Both the position numbers and the translations under genes were made by a program. Shown piece by piece: positions 46,075 through 55,617 of a stretch of 64,000 nucleotides of DNA. This DNA comes from Treponema succinifaciens DSM 2489 (lineage in GTDB: Bacteria; Spirochaetota; Spirochaetia; Treponematales; Treponemataceae). Position 1 is the first letter of the stretch. Every line of letters starts with the position of its first letter. A model generated the notes under the pieces. The model was not told the origin of the DNA. It ran no database searches and was given only the letters and a program-made list of their open reading frames with translations. The DNA is taken from NCBI RefSeq assembly GCF_000195275.1, contig NC_015386.1, positions 62,001 to 126,000 of the forward strand, read 5' to 3'.

Positions 46075-46956
46075 ATGCATGACAAAAATGGAGTCGGGCT
46101 GTCTGTACTTGAACAGTGCCGGATACTGAAACTTCCACGGGCAACTTACTATGAGCGCCGCAGATTTGAAGCAGAACGACAGAAAAAGAAGGCTGGGGAA
46201 AACAAAACAAGGTTCAATCGTGCAAAAATTGTAATCAATGAGTGGTCAACTCACAGTACCTATGGTTACAAAAAGATGTCAAAGCATCTGAAAAGACTCG
46301 GGTACGACTGGGCTGGAGAAAAGTTTATCCGCAACCTGTACAAGGAACTTGGAATCAAAGGCCAGAAGCCTGTCTTCAAGACCACAAGAAGCGGAAAAGC
46401 GCCATACGGAAAGTTCCCGTACCTCTTGCGGAACAAGTTCATCGCGTTCCCGAACCAGGTAATGGCGACAGACATCACTTACATCAAGACTCCATGGGGC
46501 ATGATGTATTTTACGGCCGTGATTGATTTGTACAGCCGGAAGATTCTGAGCTGGCGGCTCTCGGACAGCATGAGGACAGATTTCTGCCTGGAATGCGTGA
46601 GGGAAGCCTTTGAGAAATACGGGGTTCCGGCAGTATTCAACACGGACTGCGGTTCCCAGTATACCAGCGGAGAGTTCATCGGGCTTCTGAAATCCTACAA
46701 TGTTGAAATCAGCATGGACGGAATCGGAAGATGCAAGGACAACATCTTTGTAGAGCGAACCTGGCGTACTTTGAAATATGAATGGATTTTTCTCCGGGAT
46801 TACAGATCCGAAGAAGAACTCCGAAAACTGCTTGGAGAATTCGTGAGGTTCTTCAACAATGAAAGAATTCATCAGGGCTTGGATTACAAGACTCCTGACG
46901 AAGTATACAGGGAAGGAAGTTTTCCTTCGGCAATCATCAACAAGATGGCTGCATAA
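46075..46956 (+). CDS. IS3-family transposase orfB, right copy
   Basis: 293 residues with the complete DDE motifs (ATDITYIKTPWG, NTDCGSQYTS, VERTWRTLKYE). Differs visibly from the left copy only at KTRFNRAK (Phe for Leu, a single C-to-T change). Probably active as an OrfAB fusion. Confidence 0.9.
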   Translation: MHDKNGVGLSVLEQCRILKLPRATYYERRRFEAERQKKKAGENKTRFNRAKIVINEWSTHSTYGYKKMSKHLKRLGYDWAGEKFIRNLYKELGIKGQKPVFKTTRSGKAPYGKFPYLLRNKFIAFPNQVMATDITYIKTPWGMMYFTAVIDLYSRKILSWRLSDSMRTDFCLECVREAFEKYGVPAVFNTDCGSQYTSGEFIGLLKSYNVEISMDGIGRCKDNIFVERTWRTLKYEWIFLRDYRSEEELRKLLGEFVRFFNNERIHQGLDYKTPDEVYREGSFPSAIINKMAA

Positions 46957-47610
46957 AATTCGTTATTTTTCAGACAAAATGTCTGGACAAAGGGCTTAGC
47001 TTACTATTCCAAGTTTTTATTTTGGTACTGTTCTTCATGATAAATCAATTGGTCCAAATCAAGATATTCATAAAAAATGGCATGGATTTCAAACTGGTTT
47101 TTCATATGATTTTATCATTAGGAAATTAATTGCTCACATATTTTTATATCAAGAAAAGTTGTTTAAATGTTTGCAAACAACTTTTCCACATATAAAACTG
47201 ACAGCTGAGAAAGTAAATGAGCAACATTTAAATAAGGATTTATTTGAATTGGCATTTAATACAACAATCAATTTTTTGCCTAATGAATATGAATTACCAT
47301 CAGGTATATTTATTAAACAAAATAATAATTATTTAATTCAATATCCAAAAAATCAGAGAAATAAACAACCGAAATTAATATCTTGGGAAATAAACTATAA
47401 TATAGAAACTAACCCTCGTACAAATAAAATATCTGGTGTCTTACCATATTTTCAAAATATAAAACCAAAACAATAATCTCAACTTGCTAAATTATTATAA
47501 AATATGACAAACGTTCTCCATAGAGTTACTTTATTTAAAATTTATCATGAGAACTACATATAAAAAAGTTATCATTCAAATAATCCATCTGCAGCAGGCA
47601 TAGCACTTTC

Positions 47611-47673
47611 GTAAGCGTCAATTTTCCGCCCTATCAGACTATTAGAACCGTAAGCGTCAAAATTGACGCTTAC
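47611..47673. repeat. Repeated GTAAGCGTCA motif with palindrome
   Basis: GTAAGCGTCAA occurs at 47611-47621 and 47650-47660, and its reverse complement follows at 47663-47673, making an 11-bp palindrome with a 2-bp centre and a run of T after it. It lies in the gene-free stretch 47477-47760 between the IS-damaged gene and the conjugation-type region. It may be a terminator, an operator or an element end. Nothing else gene-like was seen in this stretch. Confidence 0.4.
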
Positions 47674-47759
47674 TTTTTTTGTAATGCGCAATTCGTATAA
47701 GAAAACTTTTTTATGCCTGAATAACAACTTGTGCTTTTGAGTTTGTCGATGGATACTTA

Positions 47760-48201
47760 ATGTAGAATTAGTCATAATGTTGAACATGATCACCATCACG
47801 CTCATAATCGGCTCAACCCAGAAGGCTACTCAGTTTATACCGCTAAAAGAAAATTGAAGAAAAATGTGACTCTTGTTTTGCGAATGATGAAGCATATATT
47901 GGCAGTCCGAATGGTATTGATGAAACCACGCTCAAATCTATTCTGAATAATGTGTTTGAGAAACACCCGGACCAGATTATTTTCACTACATCTGCACAGA
48001 AAGTCCAAGCAGTAATTATGAATCTTCCGTATTGTGTGGTGGCTATGAAGTTCCAAAATCCCTTTTTGTCAAAAATGAGAAAAAGGGTATTTTAGATGTT
48101 CAAGTGATTTATGATTCTTGCCGGGAATTCGTACCTTACAACAGAAGCATTGGAGACAAGGCTCTGAATGTACTTGAATTCCTCAGCAAGCAGTTTTTTT
48201 A
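47760..48201 (+). pseudogene. Decayed gene remnant, frameshifted
   Basis: Two adjoining frames read like one protein: CDSCFANDEAYIGSPNGIDE, then TTSAQKVQAVIMNLPYCVVA; after a shift near 48050, PKSLFVKNEKKGILDVQVIY and YDSCREFVPYNRSIGDKALN, ending LEFLSKQFF with TAA at 48199-48201. The upstream part (GYSVYTAKRKLKK) is in yet another frame. The family is not recognised. It converges with the Ig-repeat lipoprotein gene, 4 bp apart. Confidence 0.5.
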
Positions 48202-48205
48202 ACGC

Positions 48206-51200
48206 TTACCTGTACCCCTTCTCGCAGTTGCGGATATCAAGGTTCACATACACTTTGGTATCTTTATCCGAACCGTTGTGACGGACATAGACTACCAGAT
48301 AGCCTACGAAGCCTGAACCGCTCTGCACGGTAGTATCAGTGCTTGGAACTGTGCTGATGCTTACATTTTCGGTCATGATTCTGCCGTCCATGCTGTCAAC
48401 GAGAGCGCCTTTTCCGTAAGAACCTCGGCTTATTGCTCCTGTCGCAATATCATTATATGTGAAATCAAATGTATTCTTATAACCGACTGGAGTTCCCGGG
48501 AAATAGAGCCAGGCATAGTTTTTCAGTTCTTCCTGAGTTAGAATCCTTCCTATCCATGATTCATCTTCTTTTACCTCCCAGTTTCCAGTCAAACTGAACG
48601 ATGTGCCGTTATCATCCATAAAATATCCGTAGATTCCATTTGAGGGTCCTTCCGAATCATTCTGGTTGAATCCTGTTGGCTGACTTCCTCTGTTATAGCC
48701 AGATTTGGTACAGAGCATGATAAAATCATCATAGGTCGTGCTGGAGAATGTATGGCTGTGAGACCAGTAATCCGCTCGCCAGGTGATGTTGCTCATCCAG
48801 TTGATTTCTTTTCCGCCGATATACGGAACCAGAAGTTTATCGATTCGATAGTTGTAGACGATTGAATCTGTCGGGTGTGAAAGTCTCACAACTTTTTCGG
48901 AGGCTCCTGAACTTTCCTGAGAAAGAGTCATGGATTTTCCGTTTGCGCTTTGAGGAACAAATTCTACTTTTGTGATAGAGGCATCCGCCTTTTCATTGTC
49001 AATGTAGACTTTCAGTCGGGCTGTTTCTCCGTCTCCCATCGAAAGAAGATTGTTCTCTCCGCTCCAGTTAGTCCATCTTCCGTCACTCGAAAGGAACTGA
49101 ATCTTTGGATCAACGCTCTTATACACAAAACGAGCCTTTATTGTCTTTCTGCCAATCTCCTCGTCATTATTCTTCGGATTTGTCGCAATAATATCAATCG
49201 TTGTCTCCCGCTGATTCTCATGGAAAGGTTTGATTGTGATTGTTCCACTTCCGTCACCGTTATCCTTCTTTTCATAGCCAAAAGTGGTGTTCAACTCACT
49301 GGAAACGACTATGATGTCTGCATCAGCAGGGTTCACCGAGTATTCAAAAGTGCGTTTTTCATCCGGCGTGATGGTGAATGCAGTGACTCCTTTGATGCTG
49401 AGATCGTAATCCCATGCGACTTTGACATTCAGCATTCCCTTTGCTCCTTCGCTTGAAATGCAGGTGAGGGTGCCGCTTCCAATCTTGTTTCTTTCATTTC
49501 CGATAATATCAACGCTTCCGTTACCGTTTGCATCACATCCGTTATCGTGATATTCAAAGAAATCTTCTGTCTGTGCAGTTGTCCATGTAAGAACTGAGTC
49601 CGGCGGACTTACGGTGTATTTTACCGTTACCGTATGCTTTGGCTGAATACTTCGAACGCTTGATTCAAACACGAAGCTCTTTCCGGCTTCGACAATGACC
49701 GTGCATTTTGCAACTACATCTGAATCTGGAAGCTGGGCTGTTACACTTGTCTGACCAGGCTTAATAGGGTAGACCGTAACATTCTGACCGTTCCCCATAA
49801 TGCGGCAGATTTCAGAGCCGTTCACTTCCTCGGCAGTCCAGATAATATCGTAATAATCCCGCTGACTTTCTGAATTCTCAATGCTTGCCTTTAACGGAGT
49901 TCCGCTTGAGCCTTTTACCAGCGTAATGTAGGTTTTGTTAAGGGTAATCAGCTTCTCGGCACTTCCCGGAACCACCACATAGAACTGCAATGTGCTTGCG
50001 GCTTTCGGATGGCTGCAGGTGATAACAGCTTCTCCTGGTTTTAATGCCGTGATGTAAATGCTTTGTCCGATAACAGAACCGTCACTACCGATTCCTGTCA
50101 CCTGAACTATGTCGCTGTCGCTCGTAGACCATTTGAGGTTATAGACATCGCTTGATACAACACCTGTTCCCGTGAGTGTCGCGCTGAGAGTCTGTGATTT
50201 TCCTTTTTTGAGCGTGGTGACGGTAGAGCTTGCAGTGATATAGACGGCGTTCACTTCTTTTTCCTTAACATACACCATCATCTCCGTACTTGCCTGTTCC
50301 GCACCGCTGCTTGAAGCGATGAGGCGAGCCTTTACTGTTGTCGTTTCGGCACCCACTGCCGTTATCTGGGCTGTTGTCTTTGTGCCTTTTACAGAACAGA
50401 TATTGCCATTTTCAACCGAGTATTCAATGTGAGTCGCAACATTCGTATTCGGAACCTGCATTGAAACAAAGCTCACTTCTCCATGCGTAATCGTCATATT
50501 CTGCTGCGGGAATGCGAATGTCGAATACTGCTGAACATTCACAATCACCTGCTGATTGTATGCCGCCTTGGGGTGAGTGATTGTAATCGTAACGCTTCCG
50601 GTCTGCTTCGGCGTGATAGTGCAGACATTGGCTGAATACTGGAAATCAATGATGTCATAAACATCAAGCGACCAGGAGAAATTGTATTTATCGGTTGCTT
50701 CTCCGTTCACAAGACTTGCGGTAATTGTCTGCGCTGAATCTGTCGGCTTCATGGTGACAATCGAAGAAGGAACGGTGATGTAACAGTCGCTCTTCTTCTC
50801 TTCATCACACACAACAAGAATCTGAGCAGAGTAGGCGGCTTTCGGATGGCTTACGGTGATGTATGTTGTCCCAGCTGCCAATGCACGGACTTTTCCTATC
50901 TCATTCTGACCATAAACTATAGCAATCTTTGAGTCATTCGACTGCCAGATAAAATCACTCTTGTCGCTTTCACTTCCTCCCACAAGTTCTGCAGTAATCG
51001 AAGTGTAGCTTGTTCCGCAGGTAAGCGTCATTACACTTGATGTGAGCTGGATATACGGATTTGCACTCGCCGCAATCGGGTCTATTACCTGTGCGATAAT
51101 CTGCAAAGAGTAGGTGCAACTCTTGTTCGTTACTGTGATGATAGCAGTTCCGATTTTGTTTCCTTTGAACATGGCCGTTGCACCGCTCGAAGTTACATCC

Positions 51201-54133
51201 GCAATAGCAGGATTGCTCGAAGTCCAGGTGTAGCCGTCAACAATCACGGTATCAGAGTTCTTCACGCTCACGGTTACGGTTCTTGTGTTTCCCTCACCAA
51301 TCGCAACAACATTGTTAGATGTTGTGAGATATGTGTAGCCCGCAAGTTCTTCCGCACTGTTTCCGACAACAACAAGAACTTTCTTGCTTATGTCTGTCTT
51401 TATGTGCGTAATGGTGATTTCTGCCTGACCGCTGGAAACCGGCTTTATGTACGCAACTCCGCTTTCTGATTGGGCATAAATCTGTGCAATGGAATCATTA
51501 TCAATAGAAAAACTGAATCCGCTTGTGTCTGTTTCTGAATAATTTACCAGCGTTGCCTGTAGTTTCTGTGAAGGCTCGTCTCGGAGCATGGTAAGAACGT
51601 CCTGAGACGAAATATAAACAACAGGCTCAACTTCCGGGATAACATATTCACTTCCAACACGGACATAGATTTTAATCGTGTTCTGGCTGTCCGGGTGTGT
51701 AACTTTTATAACGCTCTCACCCTCGCTGACTGCCGTAATTGTCGCGCTCGTTCCGTTAGAAATCACTGTCGCAACGCTCTCATTCTCGCTCTTCCAGCTG
51801 ATGTTAGAATACTCGCTTGAAGGAAGACTGATTGCGGTTACAAATACTTTCGCTGAATTTCCCGCTCCGCCCAAAGTCACGATATTCTGTGTGGTGGTGA
51901 AATAAATCTCAGGCTCAGTCTGAACAGCTCCTTCCGGATAAACTGTCATCGTGAATTCACATGAATAGGTCGTTCCATTGTCTATGATGCTTCCCGTGAG
52001 TTTTGACTTTCCGCTCTTCAATCCTTTTACCGTACAGGCAAGAGGATAATCATTGTTTTTAGTCACGCTGATTACTGACGGATCAGAAATAGTCCACTTG
52101 AACTGAGAGAAATCATACTCCACATACTCTTCTTCGGATGCACCTTCATTTTCAAATCCCGCATGACTGCATACTACCGTAACTTCATTCCCAACGGTGA
52201 AGTTATAATAGAGCTTGTCCGCATAAAGGGCTTTCATGTTCATCAGCGTTTCTTCATCATCCGCCGTCATAACAAGAACTGTTTTATCTGATTCTGCCTT
52301 ATTGTGATGTGCATTCAAATGACTGATTGTGCTTCCACTTCCATGAGCGGGAGCTTTTACCGTTGCAATGTTTCCGTTTCCTGTAGCAGAAAGACGCGAA
52401 TCATCAATGCTCCAGGTAATACCGGAATCATCAGAAAGATTTTTATTATTTCCACGAAGCTGTACGGTATAGTCCTTTGACTCCCCGTTCAAGATACGAA
52501 GAAGCCCTTCGCCTGTAAAATAAAGCGGCTCTTCCAAAATAGCGTCCTTATTCAGAACCTTTACCAGAATCTCAGTAGGGTAGAGGATTTTCGGATGTGT
52601 GATAGTGATTACCGCAGTTCCTTCAGCAAGCGGTTCAAGATAAGCTGAGCCATAAGAATAGGTTGCGGCAGCGGCACGTGCGGAAGTATGGAAGACAGAG
52701 CCGTTGGCAGTTTCAAGGTTGATAACCTTTCCTGTGCTACCGTCCGCAGTGGTGCTTTTTACGCTCCACATAAAGCCTGATTCATCGCCGTCTTCTCCAC
52801 CTTTAAGCGAAATATTGATAGTCTGACCTGCTGCTCCGACTTTTGTTCTGATATAGTTCTGGCTTGTCGTGATATAACAACTTGCGTCCACTGCGTCTTT
52901 GAGCTGACCATTTGCAATCACAAGAACTTCACGGCTGTACTCACTCTTTTCGTGAGAAATAATCAGCTTGCAGGAACCGTTAGCCACACCTTTGAGCGTT
53001 ACCTGATTCCCGACAGAACCAACTATTTCTGCAACATTGTAATCGTCAAGAATATATTTGAAACCGTCTATGTTGTATTCACCGGCGTTCAGATTAACAA
53101 GCTCGCTTGTTATAGTCTGTTCGGTCACTCCAGTCAAAGTGACAACGGTTGTGCTTGGCTGGATATACACATTTTTTACTATTGAAATTACACGGCACAG
53201 AATATCAAGCGGGTAGGCTGAATCCGGGTGAGTTACTCGCAAAGTGCAGCTTCCACCATGCTTAGGGCTGATTACTGCATTATTTCCGTTAAAGCTCAGA
53301 CTAATCGGGCTTTCCTCATCTTTCTCGTTGATGATTTCCCACGCAAACTGGCTGTCGAGCAAACCTTCTTTACCGTTCACAAGTGAAACTGAGATTGCCT
53401 TGTCTCCATCGTCCTGGTTCATCGTTACAATGTTGTTGCTTGTGGTGATGTAACTTACTTCGGTTGCGTCCGCAAAGACATACACGCCCATGTAATATGG
53501 ATAAGCTGCCTTTGTGTGCGTGATTTTGATTCTTGCATATCCGGCATCCTTTGCCGTAATCATACAATACTGACCTGTCGGCTGAATCGAAGCGACTGCA
53601 GGATTGTCTACGGTCCAGGTATAACCATCAATATCCGAAACATCGCCGCCATAAAGTGAGACAAATACCTTTTCACTCACGCCCGGTGAAGTCTGCAAGA
53701 CTGAATAATTTGGATAGATATACGGCTCTGTCGTGACCTCGTAGTTTTCTGCAAAGCCCTTTACCGTAACAAGACAATGTGCCTCATAACCGCCGTAAGA
53801 GCAACGGAGCGAAGTCTGACCTTCTGCCAAGCCCTTGATTGTAACGCCCCAATTAGATGATTTGTCGCACTCGATAATCGAAGCGTCATAATCCCATTTA
53901 AGCGTGATGTTTTTCTGTTCCTTGCTCGGCTTTACCGAAACAGAAACATATTCCATCGCCCCAATCTGCGTTTCCAAAGCAGTCTTTGCAAGCGAAAGCG
54001 AATTGATTTCGATTACTTTTGCTGCAGGGCTTTCATCAAAGCTGTTGAAAAAGCTACATGACGGTAAGCCAAGAGTAAAACTTGCAAGCGACAAAACGCC
54101 TGCAAGCCTGAGTTTTATATTTGAGATTTTCAT
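48206..54133 (-). CDS. Giant bacterial Ig-repeat (Big_2-like) surface lipoprotein
   Basis: 1975 residues. A lipoprotein signal (LASFTLGLPSC) is followed by about 16-18 Big_2-like repeats of ~90-100 residues, each with a W-x-sidechain core and an end like AVITITHPKILYPTEILVKV. The C-terminal ~250 residues form a distinct domain (FMDDNGTSFSLTGNWEVKED). It should be anchored in the outer membrane and reach far from the cell. It is the fourth gene of the VirB8-9-10 operon, 47 bp after virB10, with a GAGGAG ribosome site. A role in mating-pair contact or adhesion follows from that position. It is much larger than typical conjugation adhesins. Confidence 0.82.
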   Translation of the reverse strand: MKISNIKLRLAGVLSLASFTLGLPSCSFFNSFDESPAAKVIEINSLSLAKTALETQIGAMEYVSVSVKPSKEQKNITLKWDYDASIIECDKSSNWGVTIKGLAEGQTSLRCSYGGYEAHCLVTVKGFAENYEVTTEPYIYPNYSVLQTSPGVSEKVFVSLYGGDVSDIDGYTWTVDNPAVASIQPTGQYCMITAKDAGYARIKITHTKAAYPYYMGVYVFADATEVSYITTSNNIVTMNQDDGDKAISVSLVNGKEGLLDSQFAWEIINEKDEESPISLSFNGNNAVISPKHGGSCTLRVTHPDSAYPLDILCRVISIVKNVYIQPSTTVVTLTGVTEQTITSELVNLNAGEYNIDGFKYILDDYNVAEIVGSVGNQVTLKGVANGSCKLIISHEKSEYSREVLVIANGQLKDAVDASCYITTSQNYIRTKVGAAGQTINISLKGGEDGDESGFMWSVKSTTADGSTGKVINLETANGSVFHTSARAAAATYSYGSAYLEPLAEGTAVITITHPKILYPTEILVKVLNKDAILEEPLYFTGEGLLRILNGESKDYTVQLRGNNKNLSDDSGITWSIDDSRLSATGNGNIATVKAPAHGSGSTISHLNAHHNKAESDKTVLVMTADDEETLMNMKALYADKLYYNFTVGNEVTVVCSHAGFENEGASEEEYVEYDFSQFKWTISDPSVISVTKNNDYPLACTVKGLKSGKSKLTGSIIDNGTTYSCEFTMTVYPEGAVQTEPEIYFTTTQNIVTLGGAGNSAKVFVTAISLPSSEYSNISWKSENESVATVISNGTSATITAVSEGESVIKVTHPDSQNTIKIYVRVGSEYVIPEVEPVVYISSQDVLTMLRDEPSQKLQATLVNYSETDTSGFSFSIDNDSIAQIYAQSESGVAYIKPVSSGQAEITITHIKTDISKKVLVVVGNSAEELAGYTYLTTSNNVVAIGEGNTRTVTVSVKNSDTVIVDGYTWTSSNPAIADVTSSGATAMFKGNKIGTAIITVTNKSCTYSLQIIAQVIDPIAASANPYIQLTSSVMTLTCGTSYTSITAELVGGSESDKSDFIWQSNDSKIAIVYGQNEIGKVRALAAGTTYITVSHPKAAYSAQILVVCDEEKKSDCYITVPSSIVTMKPTDSAQTITASLVNGEATDKYNFSWSLDVYDIIDFQYSANVCTITPKQTGSVTITITHPKAAYNQQVIVNVQQYSTFAFPQQNMTITHGEVSFVSMQVPNTNVATHIEYSVENGNICSVKGTKTTAQITAVGAETTTVKARLIASSSGAEQASTEMMVYVKEKEVNAVYITASSTVTTLKKGKSQTLSATLTGTGVVSSDVYNLKWSTSDSDIVQVTGIGSDGSVIGQSIYITALKPGEAVITCSHPKAASTLQFYVVVPGSAEKLITLNKTYITLVKGSSGTPLKASIENSESQRDYYDIIWTAEEVNGSEICRIMGNGQNVTVYPIKPGQTSVTAQLPDSDVVAKCTVIVEAGKSFVFESSVRSIQPKHTVTVKYTVSPPDSVLTWTTAQTEDFFEYHDNGCDANGNGSVDIIGNERNKIGSGTLTCISSEGAKGMLNVKVAWDYDLSIKGVTAFTITPDEKRTFEYSVNPADADIIVVSSELNTTFGYEKKDNGDGSGTITIKPFHENQRETTIDIIATNPKNNDEEIGRKTIKARFVYKSVDPKIQFLSSDGRWTNWSGENNLLSMGDGETARLKVYIDNEKADASITKVEFVPQSANGKSMTLSQESSGASEKVVRLSHPTDSIVYNYRIDKLLVPYIGGKEINWMSNITWRADYWSHSHTFSSTTYDDFIMLCTKSGYNRGSQPTGFNQNDSEGPSNGIYGYFMDDNGTSFSLTGNWEVKEDESWIGRILTQEELKNYAWLYFPGTPVGYKNTFDFTYNDIATGAISRGSYGKGALVDSMDGRIMTENVSISTVPSTDTTVQSGSGFVGYLVVYVRHNGSDKDTKVYVNLDIRNCEKGYR

Positions 54134-54180
54134 TAAGTACTCCTCGTGATGTAAAAAAATAATCTCGTTTTAGTTTGGAA

Positions 54181-55617
54181 CTATCGTGTTCTTACATACC
54201 GTTCCTGTGCCACAGGGATTTCCACAGGCGGAAGCTCCAGCGGCGTGTTTGTAATCAGTTTGATTTCCGTGCCCTCCTTGATTTTGATTGTTGGTTTTAT
54301 ATCCAAAGCCTTATTCAATATTTTGTTTCCCATCTTGCTCGCTTCGGCGTAAACATCTGTCATTGAGTTTTTGAGATACTCGTTATTCTGCGAATTGATG
54401 TCATTTGAAATTTCCGTCTGGATAATGCTGAACATCGCAATCATTCCGAGAGCTTTAAGCGTCTCGAACGGATGATTTGAAACACTTCCGCGATAACCGC
54501 TCGCTCCCTGAGCATTTACGCCGTTCATATTTCCAAGCTGAACCCGGTAATTATCCGGACGGATAAGCAGATTCCATGCGACCTGAACATCCTTCTGCCC
54601 GTAGCTCACAGATGAATTGTATGTTGCCATCAAGAGCGAACCTTCTGGAATCAAAAGAAAAGAATGATCCTGGCTTGAATACACATTCTCGGTTACGCGG
54701 GCAATTACCACGCCGGGATTATCCGTGTTGATTGCCGTAACCAGTGCGCCTGAGATAATCGCTCCGTCCCAGAGAGATGCCTTGCTCAGATACTTACCGC
54801 CAGTACTTCCAGCTCCAGAATTGAAGAAGTTTTCGCGGTTGGTGTCGTAAGCATTTGTAGCGGGGGTAGTTGAGCCTGTAGAAGCTATCCCATTTCCGAA
54901 CGCTCCGTTTCCATAAAGCAAGTTCTGTAAGCTCTGTGTCTGTGCCATCTGCTGTGCAATGAATTCTTCACGACTCATTCTTTGTCCGCTGGCATTCGTG
55001 CCATAATTCCCGCTCATAATCTGCGAAACAAGATTTCCGTTCTGCTGCTGGCTTGAATAATCCAGAGCTGCAAGCCCTTCAATCTTTCTTGGGGATTTTG
55101 AATTACGGGTATCAGGTCTGTCAGATTTGTAATTTGACTTGCTTCCGACTGACGAAACAGGTGCGGTTCCGACTTCTCCATGCTGCGGAAGCTGGAACTC
55201 TGCGGGCAAAGTTTCTAGAATATCATCTATTTCCTTTTCCGACTTTTCGGTTTCGCTAGAATCAGACTTTTCAGAATTTCCAGACGAAAAATCAACAGGC
55301 GACTTGTCCTTAAACTCAATCACTGTCTTAGTTCCAGCCTTGTCGAGTTCACTTGAATCCTGCTGCTTTCGCTTCCAGCTTCCAGCGTTCATCGCAACAA
55401 AGGCAATCAGAAAAATCACAAGAACGCCCACCATAATTACACCGATTATCGTCCCGGTGTTGAGCATACGAGCCTCATTTTCCTCTTCCGGAGGCATAAG
55501 CTCATCTTCGTCCTCGTCTGCGTACAGTTCTTCTTCTAAAAGCTCATCCGCTTTTTCTTCTCCACTTTGAGCCGTCAATTCCTCTGTCTGATTTTCAGGT
55601 GATTCATTTTCGCTCAT
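54181..55617 (-). CDS. virB10: Type IV secretion VirB10/TrbI-like protein
   Basis: 478 residues. Acidic cytoplasmic start (EEELYADEDEDELMPPEEEN), one membrane helix (~55-78, GTIIGVIMVGVLVIFLIAFV), a long polar and Pro/Ser-rich periplasmic linker, and a C-terminal beta-barrel domain with the conserved series ASLWDGAIISGALVTAINTD, IPEGSLLMATYNSSVSYGQK, and VQVAWNLLIRPDNYRVQLGN. This protein spans the envelope in T4SS channels. It overlaps the virB9 end by 4 nt. Complete and of normal length. Confidence 0.88.
   Translation of the reverse strand: MSENESPENQTEELTAQSGEEKADELLEEELYADEDEDELMPPEEENEARMLNTGTIIGVIMVGVLVIFLIAFVAMNAGSWKRKQQDSSELDKAGTKTVIEFKDKSPVDFSSGNSEKSDSSETEKSEKEIDDILETLPAEFQLPQHGEVGTAPVSSVGSKSNYKSDRPDTRNSKSPRKIEGLAALDYSSQQQNGNLVSQIMSGNYGTNASGQRMSREEFIAQQMAQTQSLQNLLYGNGAFGNGIASTGSTTPATNAYDTNRENFFNSGAGSTGGKYLSKASLWDGAIISGALVTAINTDNPGVVIARVTENVYSSQDHSFLLIPEGSLLMATYNSSVSYGQKDVQVAWNLLIRPDNYRVQLGNMNGVNAQGASGYRGSVSNHPFETLKALGMIAMFSIIQTEISNDINSQNNEYLKNSMTDVYAEASKMGNKILNKALDIKPTIKIKEGTEIKLITNTPLELPPVEIPVAQERYVRTR

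Larger units (their letters stand above)
45683..47003 (+). mobile_element. IS3-family insertion sequence, right copy (1321 bp)
   Basis: Same element as 43643-44963, opposite orientation. Flanks carry a 3-bp direct duplication CTA (45680-45682 and 47004-47006), normal for IS3-type insertion. It interrupts the gene starting at 45208. Together with the left copy it brackets about 720 bp. The two could move it as a unit or invert it by recombination, but the outer flanks do not form a duplication, so this is not a proven composite transposon. Confidence 0.92.
45208..47476 (+). pseudogene. Hypothetical gene (314 aa when rebuilt) interrupted by the right IS3-family copy
   Basis: The 5' part (45208-45682) ends ...LYNKQIA and the 3' part (47007-47476) begins IPSFYFGTVLHDKSIGPNQD. 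Deleting the IS and one CTA copy leaves 945 nt, exactly 315 codons with one stop at the end. The 159-residue open frame seen now ends only because TAA lies in the IS end. The restored protein is cytoplasmic, AT-rich and of unrecognised family, with a helical N-terminal half (LRKALKNTYKVLKQLSEVDK) and a beta-rich second half. The exact frame restoration is strong evidence for one original gene. Confidence 0.82.

Noticed and set aside
43643-47003. True composite transposon made by the two IS3-family copies
   Set aside because: The outer flanks (AAT and CTA) do not form a target duplication, whereas the right copy alone has its own duplication.
47572-47805. 77-residue minus-strand frame
   Set aside because: It runs across the GTAAGCGTCA repeats and palindrome; no domain pattern.
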